A model generated the notes under the pieces. The model ran no database searches and was not told where the DNA came from. It saw nothing but the letters and a program-made list of their open reading frames with translations. The translations under genes were made by a program, and so were the position numbers. From NCBI RefSeq assembly GCF_024519455.1, contig NZ_JALJRY010000005.1, positions 144,210 to 208,209 on the forward strand: 64,000 nucleotides of DNA. Reading direction: 5' to 3'. Source of the DNA: Streptomyces sp. STR69 (GTDB lineage: Bacteria > Actinomycetota > Actinomycetes > Streptomycetales > Streptomycetaceae). Each line of letters starts with the position of its first letter. The stretch's first letter is position 1. Positions 16,462 through 25,419 of the stretch are shown piece after piece.

Positions 16462-18897
16462 GTGGCGGGAACCCATGAAGAAGTCGTCGAAGCGGCCCTC
16501 GGCGCACTCGACCTCGACGCCAAGACCCGGCTGCTGGCCGGTCAGGACATGTGGTCCCTGCCCGCGCTCCCGGAGATCGGCCTGACGTCCCTCGTCATGT
16601 CCGACGGCCCGATCGGCGTCCGGGGCCGGCACTGGACCGCCGACGACCCCTCCGTCGCACTGCCGTCACCCACCGCCCTCGCCGCCGCCTGGGACCCCGA
16701 ACTCGCCCGCCGCGCCGGTGTGCTGCTCGCCCAGGAGGCCCGCCGCAAGGGCGTCCACGTGCTGCTCGCTCCGACCGTCAATCTCCATCGCTCGCCGCTC
16801 GGCGGACGGCACTTCGAGGCGTACAGCGAGGACCCGTACCTCACCGGGCGGATCGGCTCCGGGTATGTGGAGGGCGTTCAGGCGGGTGGCGTGGGCACCA
16901 CCGTCAAGCACTTCGTCGCCAACGACGCCGAGACCGAACGCTTCACCGTGGACAATCTGATCTCCCAACGCGCCCTGCGCGAGCTGTACTTGGCGCCCTT
17001 CGAGCTCATCGTCGAGCAGGCCCGCCCCTGGGGCGTCATGACCGCCTACAACACGGTCAACGGCACGACAATGACCGAACACCGCCGACTGGTGAACGAG
17101 ATCCTGCGTGGCGAATGGGGCTTCGACGGCTTCAACGTCTCCGACTGGACGGCCGCCCGCTCCACCGTCGGCGCCATCGAGGGCGGCCTCGACGTCGCCA
17201 TGCCCGGCCCGAAGACCGTGTACGGCGAGGCCCTCGCCCGGGTCGTGCGTGACGGCGAGGTCGCCGAGGCCACGGTTGACGCGGCCGTACGGAACGTGCT
17301 GCGGCTCGCCGCCCGCGTCGGCATCCTGGCCGGCGCCGAACCCGTCGTCGCGGAAGCCGAACTCCCGTCCCCCGTCGACGGCGAGGCGCTCGCCCGCGAG
17401 ATCGCCCGCCGCTCCTTCGTCCTCGTGCGGAACCAGGACAACGCCCTTCCGCTGAGGCCGAACACCACCGTCGCGCTCATAGGCGCCGCCGCCCGCGACG
17501 CCCGCGTCCTCGGCGGCGGCTCCGCCACCGTCTTCCCGGCCCGGATCGTCTCCCCGCTCGACGGCCTCACCGCCGCCCTCCCCGAAGGCGCCCTGAGCTA
17601 CGCCGTCGGCGCCGACCCGAACACCGAACTCGCCGTCGCCGACCAGGGTTTCACCCTGCGCGCGATCTGCCGGGACGCGGCCGGCCAGGTCGTCGCGACC
17701 GTCGCCCTGCCCAACGGGCAGATCAAATGGGTGGGTTCGGACCTCCCCGAGGGCGTCACCCACGACACCCTTCACACCGTCGAACTCACCGGCACCTTCA
17801 CCCCGCGCGCCAGCGGTTCGCACACCTTCGGCATCACGGGCATCGGCGCGTTCACCCTCACCGTCGACGGCACGACGTACTACGACGACGTCCAACGCCC
17901 GGCCAAGGACGACCCGTTCATCTCCTTCTTCGGCGCCCCCGAGCCCCGCGCCCTCGTCGAACTCACCGCCGACGTCCCCGTCGAGGTGTCCCTGGCGTAC
18001 ACCGTCGCCCGTCCCGTGGGCATCCCCCTCCGGGTCGTCGGCTTCGCGCTCGCCCACCAGGAACCGCAGCGCGACCCCGACGAACTGATCGCCGAGGCCG
18101 TCGAAGCGGCCCGCGCCGCCGACACCGCCGTCGTCGTGGTCGCCACCACCGAGCGGGTCGAGTCGGAGGGTTACGACCGCACCGACCTCCAACTCCCCGG
18201 CCGCCAGGACGACTTGGTGCACGCCGTCGCCGCCGTCAACCCGAACACCGTCGTGATCGTCAACTCCGGCTCCCCGGTCGAACTGCCCTGGCGCGAGGAG
18301 GTCGCCGCCGTCCTGCTCGGCTGGTTCCCCGGCCAGGAGGCCGGCGCCGCCCTCGCCGACGTCCTCACCGGCGCCCACGAACCAGGCGGCCGGCTCCCCA
18401 CCACCTGGGGTTCCCTCACCGACGCCCCGGTCAGTCAAGTGGTCCCAGAGAACGGCGAACTCCCTTACACCGAGGGCGTGTTCATCGGCTATCGCGCCTG
18501 GGAGAAGGAGGGCCGCACCCCGTCGTACCCCTTCGGGCACGGCCTGGGCTACACCGACTGGAGCTATGCATCGATCGAGGCGGAGAGCACGACGGACAGT
18601 ACGTCCGTCACCGTGCGCGTCACCAACTCCGGTGCCCGGCACGGCCGTGAGGTCGTCCAGATCTACCTGGCCCCGACGGAGCACGACCCCGAGCGTCCGG
18701 CCCGCTGGCTGGCCGGATTCGCCGGGGTCGAGGCGGCGCCCGGCGAGAGCGTCGAGGTGCGGGTCGAACTCCCGCGCCGATCTTTCGAGATCTGGGATGA
18801 GACGGCGAACTCGTGGGCAGTTGTAAAGGGTTCGTACGAGATCCACGCGGGGCGCTCGATCACGGACCGCGGGGTCGCCACGACGATTAACGTCTGA
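16462..18897 (+). CDS. glycoside hydrolase family 3 beta-glucosidase with PA14 insert
   Basis: The 811-residue cytoplasmic enzyme starts at a GTG with a strong GAGGAGG site. Domains are a GH3 barrel (about 1-310), with substrate-binding KHFVANDAETER and the nucleophile Asp228 in GFNVSDWTAARS; a GH3 C-terminal sandwich (about 310-390 and 540-690) interrupted by a PA14 domain (about 395-510, GSHTFGITGIGAFTLTVDG); and an Fn3-like tail (about 720-790). It hydrolyses beta-glucosides, perhaps plant- or antibiotic-derived, after uptake. No signal peptide is seen. The divergent TetR gene is the likely regulator and a strong hairpin follows the stop. Confidence 0.93.
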   Translation: MAGTHEEVVEAALGALDLDAKTRLLAGQDMWSLPALPEIGLTSLVMSDGPIGVRGRHWTADDPSVALPSPTALAAAWDPELARRAGVLLAQEARRKGVHVLLAPTVNLHRSPLGGRHFEAYSEDPYLTGRIGSGYVEGVQAGGVGTTVKHFVANDAETERFTVDNLISQRALRELYLAPFELIVEQARPWGVMTAYNTVNGTTMTEHRRLVNEILRGEWGFDGFNVSDWTAARSTVGAIEGGLDVAMPGPKTVYGEALARVVRDGEVAEATVDAAVRNVLRLAARVGILAGAEPVVAEAELPSPVDGEALAREIARRSFVLVRNQDNALPLRPNTTVALIGAAARDARVLGGGSATVFPARIVSPLDGLTAALPEGALSYAVGADPNTELAVADQGFTLRAICRDAAGQVVATVALPNGQIKWVGSDLPEGVTHDTLHTVELTGTFTPRASGSHTFGITGIGAFTLTVDGTTYYDDVQRPAKDDPFISFFGAPEPRALVELTADVPVEVSLAYTVARPVGIPLRVVGFALAHQEPQRDPDELIAEAVEAARAADTAVVVVATTERVESEGYDRTDLQLPGRQDDLVHAVAAVNPNTVVIVNSGSPVELPWREEVAAVLLGWFPGQEAGAALADVLTGAHEPGGRLPTTWGSLTDAPVSQVVPENGELPYTEGVFIGYRAWEKEGRTPSYPFGHGLGYTDWSYASIEAESTTDSTSVTVRVTNSGARHGREVVQIYLAPTEHDPERPARWLAGFAGVEAAPGESVEVRVELPRRSFEIWDETANSWAVVKGSYEIHAGRSITDRGVATTINV

Positions 18898-18920
18898 GCC
18901 GGGACAAGCTCCCCACAGAC

Positions 18921-18956
18921 AGCCCCGGCCCGGGACCTGACCCCTGGGCCGGGGCT
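18921..18956 (+). terminator. terminator between beta-glucosidase and aldose epimerase
   Basis: AGCCCCGGCCC (18921-18931) and GGGCCGGGGCT (18946-18956) form a perfect 11-bp stem with a 14-base loop. It lies between convergent genes and can serve both. Confidence 0.75.
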
Positions 18957-18980
18957 CATCACATCCAGGCCCCAGCCCGG

Positions 18981-19952
18981 TCAGCGGGCCGAGAAGCCGT
19001 ACACCGTCTCCGAGCGGTAGGTCTCGCCCGGGCGCAGTTCCGTGCTCGGGAACTCGGGGCGGTTCGGGGAGTCCGGGAAGTGCTGGGTCTCCAGGGCGAT
19101 TCCGGCGCCCGGGGCGAACGGGTCGCTCAGGTGGTCACCGGTGTAGAGCTGGATGCCCGGCTCGGTCGTCGCGATCGTCAGGACGCGGCCGGACGCCGGG
19201 TCGTGCAGCTCGGCGATCTCGACGGGGGCCGGGGTCGGGCCCTTGTCGAGCGCGAAGTTGTGGTCGTAGCCGGTGCCGACCTTCCGTGACTCGCGGAAGT
19301 CGAAACGGGTGCCGGTGACGTCGTCGAGCGTGCCGGTCGGGATCAGATCGGCGTCGACGGGCGTGAACCGCGAGGCGGCGAGCCGGAGTTCGTGCCCGGC
19401 CGGGCTGCCGGAGCCGCTCAGGTCGAAGTAGCTGTGGTTCGTGAGGTTCACGACGGTCGGCGCGTCCGTCGTCGCCTCGTAGGCGATGCGCAGCGCGCCC
19501 GACTCGTCGAGTCTGTACGTCGCCGAGACGTCCAGGCGGCCGGGGAAGCCCTCCTCGCCGTGCTCGCTGACCCGGCTCAGCCGCACCCCGTGCTCGACCG
19601 GCTCGACGTCCCACACCCGCTTGTCGAAGCCGCGCTCGCCGCCGTGCAGGGAGTTGGGCGCGTTGTTCTGCGCGAGGGAGTAGGTCACGCCCTCCAACGG
19701 GAAACGGCCGGCCGCGATCCGGTTCGCGTACCGGCCGACCAGCGCGCCGAGATACGGCTCCGGGTGGGTGAGGTAGCCGTCCAGACCGCCGAACCCGAGC
19801 ACCACGTCCGCCGTGTGTCCCGCCCGGTCCGGCACCTCCACCGACTGCACGATCCCGCCGTACGACAGCACCCGCACCCGTACGCCCGCCCGCTCCAGCG
19901 TCCAGCGGTGCACGGGAGTGCCGTCGGGAAGGGTGCCGAAAAGTTCGCTCAT
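18981..19952 (-). CDS. aldose 1-epimerase (galactose mutarotase)
   Basis: The 323-residue protein covers the whole GalM fold. It has LSYGGIVQSVEVPDR, LGALVGRYANRIAAGRF, the substrate-binding NNAPNSLHGGERGFDKRVW, the catalytic His in TVVNLTNHSYFDLSG, YDHNFAL and the late QHFPDSPNRPEFPS. No signal peptide is present, in contrast to the Tat-exported paralogue at the left edge of the window. It interconverts anomers of glucose or galactose in the cytoplasm, which fits its position next to the beta-glucosidase gene. Confidence 0.93.
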   Translation of the reverse strand: MSELFGTLPDGTPVHRWTLERAGVRVRVLSYGGIVQSVEVPDRAGHTADVVLGFGGLDGYLTHPEPYLGALVGRYANRIAAGRFPLEGVTYSLAQNNAPNSLHGGERGFDKRVWDVEPVEHGVRLSRVSEHGEEGFPGRLDVSATYRLDESGALRIAYEATTDAPTVVNLTNHSYFDLSGSGSPAGHELRLAASRFTPVDADLIPTGTLDDVTGTRFDFRESRKVGTGYDHNFALDKGPTPAPVEIAELHDPASGRVLTIATTEPGIQLYTGDHLSDPFAPGAGIALETQHFPDSPNRPEFPSTELRPGETYRSETVYGFSAR

Positions 19953-19962
19953 GAGGGAAACC

Positions 19963-20868
19963 CTAGGTCACGGGTTCGGCCGCGGTGATCCGCCGGTAGG
20001 CCATCGCCGCGAGCTGCGCCTGGCCGTCCTTGCTCGGATGGAACCAGTCCCAGTGGCTCAACTGGTCCGTGCCGAAGCGGTAGTCGTAGACCGCGCCCCC
20101 GTCGAAACGGCAGCGCACATCCGTCGCGCACACCTGCTCCAGGGCCTTGTTGTACGCCTCCACCCGGTCCTGCACCGTGTCGCGCCGCTCGGTGGCCGCC
20201 GAGTCCAGGGCGTCCGCGTCGGCCAGCATCGAGGGGCAGATCCCCAGCTTCCACACCGCCTTGCCCAGCGGGTTGGTCCGCCCCTGCGACCAGAGCCGCT
20301 TGAGATTCGGCACGCTCGCGACGTAGACCTGTGTCTTCGGCAGCGCCCGGCGCAGGGACTTCAGCGAGGTCTCGAACTCGGTGCGGAAGTCGGCGACCGA
20401 GGTCATCGCCGAGGTCGAGGCCCGGCAGGCGTCGTTGGCCCCCACCATCACCGTGACCAACTGCGGCTTGCGGGCGACCGCCTGGGTGATCTGGCCGGGC
20501 AGGTCGGCCATCCGCGCGCCGGTCTCCGCGTAGTTCCAACTCCGCTCGGCCGCGCCGGTCTTGCCCAGCAGCCGTACGGCCAGACTGTCGACCGAGGCCT
20601 CGGTGCCCGTCGCCCAGGACACCTCGGGGCAGTCCGACAGGACCGTACAGGCGTCGAAACCACGGGTGATGGAGTCGCCCACGGCGGCGACCGAGGACGG
20701 GCTGCGGTCCCAGACGGGGGTGGGGGAGGGCTTAGCCTCGGCCGCCTTACCGCTCTTGCTGTGGGTGCCGGAGGACGCGCCCCCGCCCGAGTCGCAGCCG
20801 GCCGCGCCCAGTACGGCCGCTGTCATGAGGGCGAGCGCTGCCCGTGAACGACGACGTCGCATGCGCAT
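19963..20868 (-). CDS. SGNH/GDSL-hydrolase lipoprotein
   Basis: The 301-residue product (ATG at 20868, MRMRRRRSR) has a signal peptide with lipobox VLGAAGC, so it is expected on the outer membrane face. SGNH blocks are visible: block I AAVGDSITRGFDAC with the nucleophile Ser, block II Gly in GARMADLPGQI, block III VMVGANDACR, and block V DWFHPSKDGQ with Asp and His. Such enzymes are esterases or lipases acting on acyl or acetyl groups of lipids or cell-wall sugars. Other in-frame ATGs lie upstream at 20877 and 20886 and would add a few residues. Confidence 0.88.
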   Translation of the reverse strand: MRMRRRRSRAALALMTAAVLGAAGCDSGGGASSGTHSKSGKAAEAKPSPTPVWDRSPSSVAAVGDSITRGFDACTVLSDCPEVSWATGTEASVDSLAVRLLGKTGAAERSWNYAETGARMADLPGQITQAVARKPQLVTVMVGANDACRASTSAMTSVADFRTEFETSLKSLRRALPKTQVYVASVPNLKRLWSQGRTNPLGKAVWKLGICPSMLADADALDSAATERRDTVQDRVEAYNKALEQVCATDVRCRFDGGAVYDYRFGTDQLSHWDWFHPSKDGQAQLAAMAYRRITAAEPVT

Positions 20869-21115
20869 GTTGAGACCCATCCCCTCCATAACGGTCTCAA
20901 CCCATAACAACGCGCCATGGTTCCCGTTGCGGCCCGATGCAACGGCTCACCCCGTACAAGCGTCCCCATGGGTGAATGGCGGGGTTTCCTGGCACCTGGA
21001 GGGACGGTACGTCACACTCCGCGCGCCGCCGCACGGTAGCCTCGCCCTCAACGTGGCTGCCCCGCCACCGCCGTTTGCCAGTCAGCAAGATGCCCCGCTC
21101 TGTCCGGAGGTCCCG

Positions 21116-21610
21116 GTGACGACACGTGGAGTTCTGTACGTGCACTCCGCGCCGCGCGCGCTGTGCCCGCACGTCGAGTGGGCCGTCGCCGGGGTGCTCG
21201 GCACACGCGTCAGCCTCGACTGGATCCGACAGCCCGCCGCGCCCGGAACATGGCGCTCCGAATTCTCCTGGCAGGCGGAGGCGGGAACGGCGTCCAAACT
21301 GGCGTCGGCCCTCCGCGGCTGGCACCTCCTCCGCTTCGAGGTCACCGCCGAGCCCTGCCCCACGGCCGAGGGCGAGCGCTACAGCTGCACCCCCGACCTC
21401 GGCATCTTCCACGCCGTCACCGGCATCCACGGCGACATCCTGATCCCGGAGGACCGCCTGCGCGCGGCCCTGACGAGGTCCCAGCAGGGCGAGACGAACC
21501 TGGAAGCCGACATCGCCAAGCTCCTCGGCAAGCCCTGGGACGACGAGTTGGAGCCGTTCAGGTACGCGGGCGAGGGTGCGCCGGTGCGCTGGCTGCATCA
21601 GGTGGTCTGA
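21116..21610 (+). CDS. DUF3145 family protein
   Basis: The 164-residue protein begins at a GTG with GGAGG seven bases ahead (VTTRGVLYVHSAPRALCPHVEWAVAGVLG). The region RVSLDWIRQPAAPGTWRSEFSW and the end WDDELEPFRYAGEGAPVRWLHQ match the actinobacterial DUF3145 family as I remember it. No function is known. The gene is regularly found facing the fabF end of the fatty-acid operon in Streptomyces, as here, with an 18-bp hairpin between them. There is no signal peptide or membrane helix. Confidence 0.85.
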   Translation: MTTRGVLYVHSAPRALCPHVEWAVAGVLGTRVSLDWIRQPAAPGTWRSEFSWQAEAGTASKLASALRGWHLLRFEVTAEPCPTAEGERYSCTPDLGIFHAVTGIHGDILIPEDRLRAALTRSQQGETNLEADIAKLLGKPWDDELEPFRYAGEGAPVRWLHQVV

Positions 21611-21625
21611 CGTTCCGTTCCGTAC

Positions 21626-21665
21626 ACGCCGAGGGCCCCCACCGGTTGGTGGGGGCCCTCGGCGT
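21626..21665. terminator. bidirectional terminator between DUF3145 gene and fabF
   Basis: ACGCCGAGGGCCCCCACC and its perfect complement at 21648-21665 enclose a GGTT loop, giving an 18-bp stem. Its place between two convergent stop codons makes it a terminator for both genes. Confidence 0.9.
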
Positions 21666-21679
21666 CGTACAGGAAGTTC

Positions 21680-22951
21680 TCAGACCGTACGGAACGCCAG
21701 CACCACGTTGTGTCCACCGAACCCGAACGAGTCGTTCAGCGCGGCGATCCGGCCCTCGACCGGCAGCTTGCGGGCCTCGCCGCGGACCACGTCCGCGTTG
21801 GCCTCCGCCTCCGGGTCGAGGTTGTCGACGTTGATGGTCGGCGGGGCGATCCGGTTGTAGAGGGCGAGGACCGTCGCGACCGACTCGACGCCGCCCGCGC
21901 CACCCAGCAGGTGACCGGTCATCGACTTGGTCGCGGAGACCGCCATGTGGTCGGCGTCGTCGCCGAACACCTTGCGCAGCGCCTTCAGTTCGGCCACGTC
22001 ACCGGCCGGCGTCGAGGTCGCGTGCGCGTTCACGTGCACGATCTCCGCCGGGTCCAGGTCGGTGTTGTCGAGCAGGTGCTTCAGGGCCTGCGAGATACCG
22101 CGGCCCTCCGGCTCCGGCTGCACGATGTCGTGGCCGTCGGCGGAGATGCCCTGCCCGACCGCCTCCGCGTACACCCGGGCACCGCGCTGTGCGGCGTGCT
22201 CGGCGGACTCCAGGACCAGGACGCCGGCGCCCTCGCCGAGGACGAAGCCGTCGCGGGCGGTGTCGTAGGGACGCGAGGCGCCCTGCGGGTCGTCGTTGTT
22301 CTTGGACATCGCCATCATGTTGCCGAACGCGGCGATGGGGAGGGGGTGGATGGCCGCCTCCGTGCCACCCGCGACGACGACGTCGGCGCGGCCGGTGCGG
22401 ATCATCTCGATGGCGTAGCCGATGGCCTCGGCGCCGGAGGCGCACGCGGAGACCGGCGTGTGCACACCCGCGCGGGCGCCGACGAGCAGCCCCACGTTGG
22501 CGGACGGGCCGTTCGGCATCAGCATGGGGACGGTATGCGGGGAGACGCGGCGGACGCCCTTCTCCTTGAGCACGTCGTACTGGTCGAGGAGGGTCGTCAC
22601 ACCGCCGATGCCGGAGGCGATGACGGTGCCCAGGCGGTCGGGGTCGACGGCGGGGTCCTCACCGGCCTTGTCGGTGAAGCCGGCGTCGGCCCACGCCTCC
22701 TTGGCCGCGATCAGCGCGAACTGCGCCGAGCGGTCCAGTCGGCGGGCCTGCGGACGCGGGATGACCTCTGAGGGGTCGACGGCGGCCGGCGCGGCGATAC
22801 GGACCGCCTGCTCGGCGGCCCAGTCCTGCTCAAGGGCCTTCACACCGGACTTGCCGGCGATCAGACCTTCCCAGGTCGAGGCTGCGTCGCCACCCAGCGG
22901 TGTGGTTGCGCCGATACCGGTGACGACCACGGTGCGATTGGTCGGGCTCAC
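21680..22951 (-). CDS. fabF: 3-oxoacyl-ACP synthase II (FabF)
   Basis: The 423-residue enzyme starts at a GTG preceded by GGAGAGAG. The Cys-His-His catalytic triad is visible in TPVSACASGAEAIGYAIE, NAHATSTPAGD and KSMTGHLLGGAGG. The C-terminal NDSFGFGGHNVVLAFRTV is typical. It elongates acyl-ACP with malonyl-ACP in the cytoplasm. It is last in the fabD-fabH-acpP-fabF operon. It differs from polyketide KS-alpha subunits by lacking a partner chain-length-factor gene. Apparent extension of the frame upstream runs into acpP in another frame and is not real. Confidence 0.95.
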   Translation of the reverse strand: MSPTNRTVVVTGIGATTPLGGDAASTWEGLIAGKSGVKALEQDWAAEQAVRIAAPAAVDPSEVIPRPQARRLDRSAQFALIAAKEAWADAGFTDKAGEDPAVDPDRLGTVIASGIGGVTTLLDQYDVLKEKGVRRVSPHTVPMLMPNGPSANVGLLVGARAGVHTPVSACASGAEAIGYAIEMIRTGRADVVVAGGTEAAIHPLPIAAFGNMMAMSKNNDDPQGASRPYDTARDGFVLGEGAGVLVLESAEHAAQRGARVYAEAVGQGISADGHDIVQPEPEGRGISQALKHLLDNTDLDPAEIVHVNAHATSTPAGDVAELKALRKVFGDDADHMAVSATKSMTGHLLGGAGGVESVATVLALYNRIAPPTINVDNLDPEAEANADVVRGEARKLPVEGRIAALNDSFGFGGHNVVLAFRTV

Positions 22952-23066
22952 GGGAATTCTCTCTCCAACGGTACGAGGATTAAGCGGCGCCACCGCCGGG
23001 TGGCGGGGCCATGCAGCCGGGCCTATGGGGTGGCTCGGGCCTGCTGGTCCGGGCCTAAGAGGTGGC

Positions 23067-23315
23067 TCAGGCCTGGTTCTTGAGGATGTAGTCGGTCGCG
23101 TCGCCGACCGTCTTGAGGTTCTTGACGTCCTCGTCGGGGATCTTGACGTCGAAGCGCTCTTCGGCGGCGACGACGACCTCGACCATGGACAGCGAGTCGA
23201 CGTCCAGGTCGTCGGTGAAGGACTTGTCCAGCTGGACGTCCTCAACCGGGATGCCGGCGATCTCGTTCACGATGTCGGCGAGACCGGCGACGATCTCTTC
23301 CTGAGTGGCGGCCAT
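23067..23315 (-). CDS. acpP: acyl carrier protein
   Basis: This is an 82-residue acidic four-helix protein. The phosphopantetheine attachment Ser is in DDLDVDSLSMVEVVV near residue 41, and the C-terminal DATDYILKNQA is typical of fatty-acid ACP. The DSL motif includes a Val before Asp, as in Streptomyces AcpP. It carries growing acyl chains between FabD, FabH and FabF. It lies 115 bp upstream of fabF and 80 bp downstream of fabH on the same strand. Confidence 0.97.
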   Translation of the reverse strand: MAATQEEIVAGLADIVNEIAGIPVEDVQLDKSFTDDLDVDSLSMVEVVVAAEERFDVKIPDEDVKNLKTVGDATDYILKNQA

Positions 23316-23395
23316 GTCAGGCGCTCCTTCTTTGTGATCCAGAGGGTGTGGCGGTGCTTCCGGTCCGGATCCGATGATGATCCGGCACGGAGTGC

Positions 23396-24394
23396 CTAGG
23401 GGAGGGTAACGACCGTCGCGGCGTACACGAGACCCGCCCCGAAGCCGATGACGAGCGCGGTGTCGCCGCTCTTCGCCTCGCCGGTCGCCAGAAGCCGCTC
23501 CATAGCGAGCGGAATCGAGGCGGCCGAGGTGTTGCCGGTGGTGCGTACGTCACGCGCGACCGTGACGTGCTCCGGCAGTTTCAGCGTCTTCACCATCGAG
23601 TCGATGATCCGCTCGTTGGCCTGGTGGGGAATGAAGACATCCAGTTCGTTCGCGGTGATCCCGGCCGCGTCCAGCGCCTGCTGGGCGACCTTCGCCATCT
23701 CGAACACGGCCCAGCGGAACACCGCCTGGCCCTCCTGCGTGATCGCAGGGAACTTGCCCGTGGAGTCGTACTCGGTCCACGGCACGGTCTGCTTGATGGT
23801 GTCGGACTTGTCGCCCTCCGAGCCCCACACGGTCGGGCCGATGTGCGGCTCCTTCGCGGGGCCGACCACGACCGCGCCCGCGCCGTCGCCGAACAGGAAG
23901 GCCGTCGCGCGGTCCTCCAGGTCGGTCAGGTCGGACAGCCGCTCCACACCGATGACGAGGACGTACTCGGCGCTGCCCTCGACGACCATGCCCTTGGCGA
24001 GCGTCAGGCCGTAGCCGAAGCCCGCGCAGCCCGCCGAGATGTCGAACGCGGCAGCCTTGTTCGTGCCGAGCTTGTCCGCGATCTCCGTCGCCACGGCCGG
24101 GGTCTGCTTGAAGTGCGAGACCGTCGACACGATCACGCCGCCGATCTGCTCGGCGGTGATCCCCGCGTCGGCGATCGCCTTGCCGGACGCCTCGATGGAC
24201 ATCGCGGCGACGGTCTCCTCGTCGTTCGCCCAGTGCCGGGTCTCGATACCGGAACGGGAGCGGATCCACTCGTCGGACGAGTCGATCGTCTCCAGGATCA
24301 CCTCGTTCGGGACGACCCGGACCGGACGGTAGCCGCCCACACCGAGGATGCGCGCGTACGGTGCGCCCTTGCTCGGCTTGATCTTCGTCGACAT
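23396..24394 (-). CDS. fabH: 3-oxoacyl-ACP synthase III (FabH)
   Basis: The 332-residue enzyme has the Cys-His-Asn triad: AFDISAGCAGFGYGL near residue 120, DVFIPHQANERIIDSM near 255, and RTTGNTSAASIPLAM near 290. The N-terminus RILGVGGYRPVRVVPN and the RSGIETRHWA region are characteristic. It condenses short branched acyl-CoA starters with malonyl-ACP to begin branched-chain fatty acids, the main lipids of Streptomyces. It is placed 18 bp after fabD with a good GAAGGAG site. Confidence 0.96.
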   Translation of the reverse strand: MSTKIKPSKGAPYARILGVGGYRPVRVVPNEVILETIDSSDEWIRSRSGIETRHWANDEETVAAMSIEASGKAIADAGITAEQIGGVIVSTVSHFKQTPAVATEIADKLGTNKAAAFDISAGCAGFGYGLTLAKGMVVEGSAEYVLVIGVERLSDLTDLEDRATAFLFGDGAGAVVVGPAKEPHIGPTVWGSEGDKSDTIKQTVPWTEYDSTGKFPAITQEGQAVFRWAVFEMAKVAQQALDAAGITANELDVFIPHQANERIIDSMVKTLKLPEHVTVARDVRTTGNTSAASIPLAMERLLATGEAKSGDTALVIGFGAGLVYAATVVTLP

Positions 24395-24412
24395 GTTCCT
24401 ACGGCTCCTTCT

Positions 24413-25336
24413 TCAGGCGTTGGCATGCTCTGCGATGAGCTCGCGGGCCGCGTCGAGGTCGTCGGGGGTCTTCAGGGCCAGCGTCTTCACGCCCGGCAGG
24501 GCGCGCTTGGCGAGGCCGGTCAGGGTGCCGCCGGGGCACACCTCCAGGAGCGCGGTGACGCCGAGCTCCTTGAAGGTCTCCATGCACAGGTCCCAGCGGA
24601 CGGGGTTGGCGACCTGGCCGACGAGGCGGTCCAGCACCTCGGCGCCGGTGGTGACCGCCTTGCCGTCCTTGTTCGAGACGTACGTCAACTTCGGGTCGGC
24701 GGGCGTCAGTTCACGCGCGGCCTCGGCGAGCGCGTCGACCGCCGGGCCCATGTGCTCGGTGTGGAACGCGCCGGCCACCTTCAGCGCCACGACCCGGCGC
24801 ACGCCCTCGGGCTTGTCGGCCTCCAGGGCGGCGATCTGCTCCAGCGTGCCGGCGGCCACGATCTGGCCCGCGCCGTTCACGTTGGCCGGGGTCAGGCCCA
24901 GCTTCTCCAGATGCGCGACGGTCGTGTCGTGGTCCCCGCCGAGCAGCGCGGCCATCCCGGTCCCGGTGATCGCGGCGGCCTCGGCCATCGCCAGACCGCG
25001 CTTGCGTACGAGGGTCAGGGCGGCCGTGTCGTCGAGGACACCGGCGAAGACGGCGGCGGTGATCTCGCCGACGCTGTGACCGGCGACGGCGCCCGGGGAC
25101 ACCTCGCCGAGCGCGGTCGCGGAGACCAGCCCGGCGGCGACCAGCAGCGGCTGGGCGACGGCGGTGTCGCGGATCTCGTCCGCGTCGGCCTTCGTGCCGT
25201 AGTGCACCAGGTCGAGGTCGATGGCGGCCGAGAGGGCACGCAGACGGTCCTCGACACCGGGGAGGTCGAGCCAGGGGGTCAGGAAGCCGGGCGTCTGGGC
25301 GCCCTGGCCGGGAGCGACGAGTACGAGCACTCTCAC
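24413..25336 (-). CDS. fabD: malonyl-CoA:ACP transacylase (FabD)
   Basis: The 307-residue enzyme has the GQGAQ oxyanion motif in VLVAPGQGAQTPGF, the nucleophile Ser in VAGHSVGEITAAVFAG near residue 97, the substrate Arg in VRKRGLAMAEAA and the catalytic His in GAFHTEHMGPA. It loads malonyl groups onto AcpP for fatty-acid synthesis and may also serve polyketide synthases. It is the first structural gene of the operon, 83 bp after the fasR stop codon. The start is GTG 25336 with an AGAGAGAG region upstream. Confidence 0.95.
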   Translation of the reverse strand: MRVLVLVAPGQGAQTPGFLTPWLDLPGVEDRLRALSAAIDLDLVHYGTKADADEIRDTAVAQPLLVAAGLVSATALGEVSPGAVAGHSVGEITAAVFAGVLDDTAALTLVRKRGLAMAEAAAITGTGMAALLGGDHDTTVAHLEKLGLTPANVNGAGQIVAAGTLEQIAALEADKPEGVRRVVALKVAGAFHTEHMGPAVDALAEAARELTPADPKLTYVSNKDGKAVTTGAEVLDRLVGQVANPVRWDLCMETFKELGVTALLEVCPGGTLTGLAKRALPGVKTLALKTPDDLDAARELIAEHANA

Positions 25337-25419
25337 ACTCTCTCTTGGGGACGGGCACGGCCGCCCGTGGGGACAGGGACGAAGAACACGAGGGGGTTTT
25401 GTGGGGCCCCGACAAAAAC

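Noticed and set aside
16666..18846. Long minus-strand ORF (726 codons) opposite the beta-glucosidase
   Set aside because: It is a shadow of the plus-strand GH3 gene caused by G/C-rich third positions. It has no ribosome site, no recognisable domain and repetitive Gly/Asp/Val/Arg composition.
20561..21115. N-terminal extension of the DUF3145 frame on the plus strand
   Set aside because: The frame is open across the SGNH gene and its promoter but has no ribosome site there. The GTG at 21116 with GGAGG is clearly the start.
21680..22951. Polyketide synthase ketosynthase
   Set aside because: The gene is in the fabD-fabH-acpP-fabF order with a normal triad and no chain-length factor or other biosynthetic genes beside it.
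22951..23245. FabF N-terminal extension reading into acpP
   Set aside because: The upstream part of the frame overlaps acpP in a different frame and is Ser/Arg-rich nonsense. GTG 22951 has a proper ribosome site.
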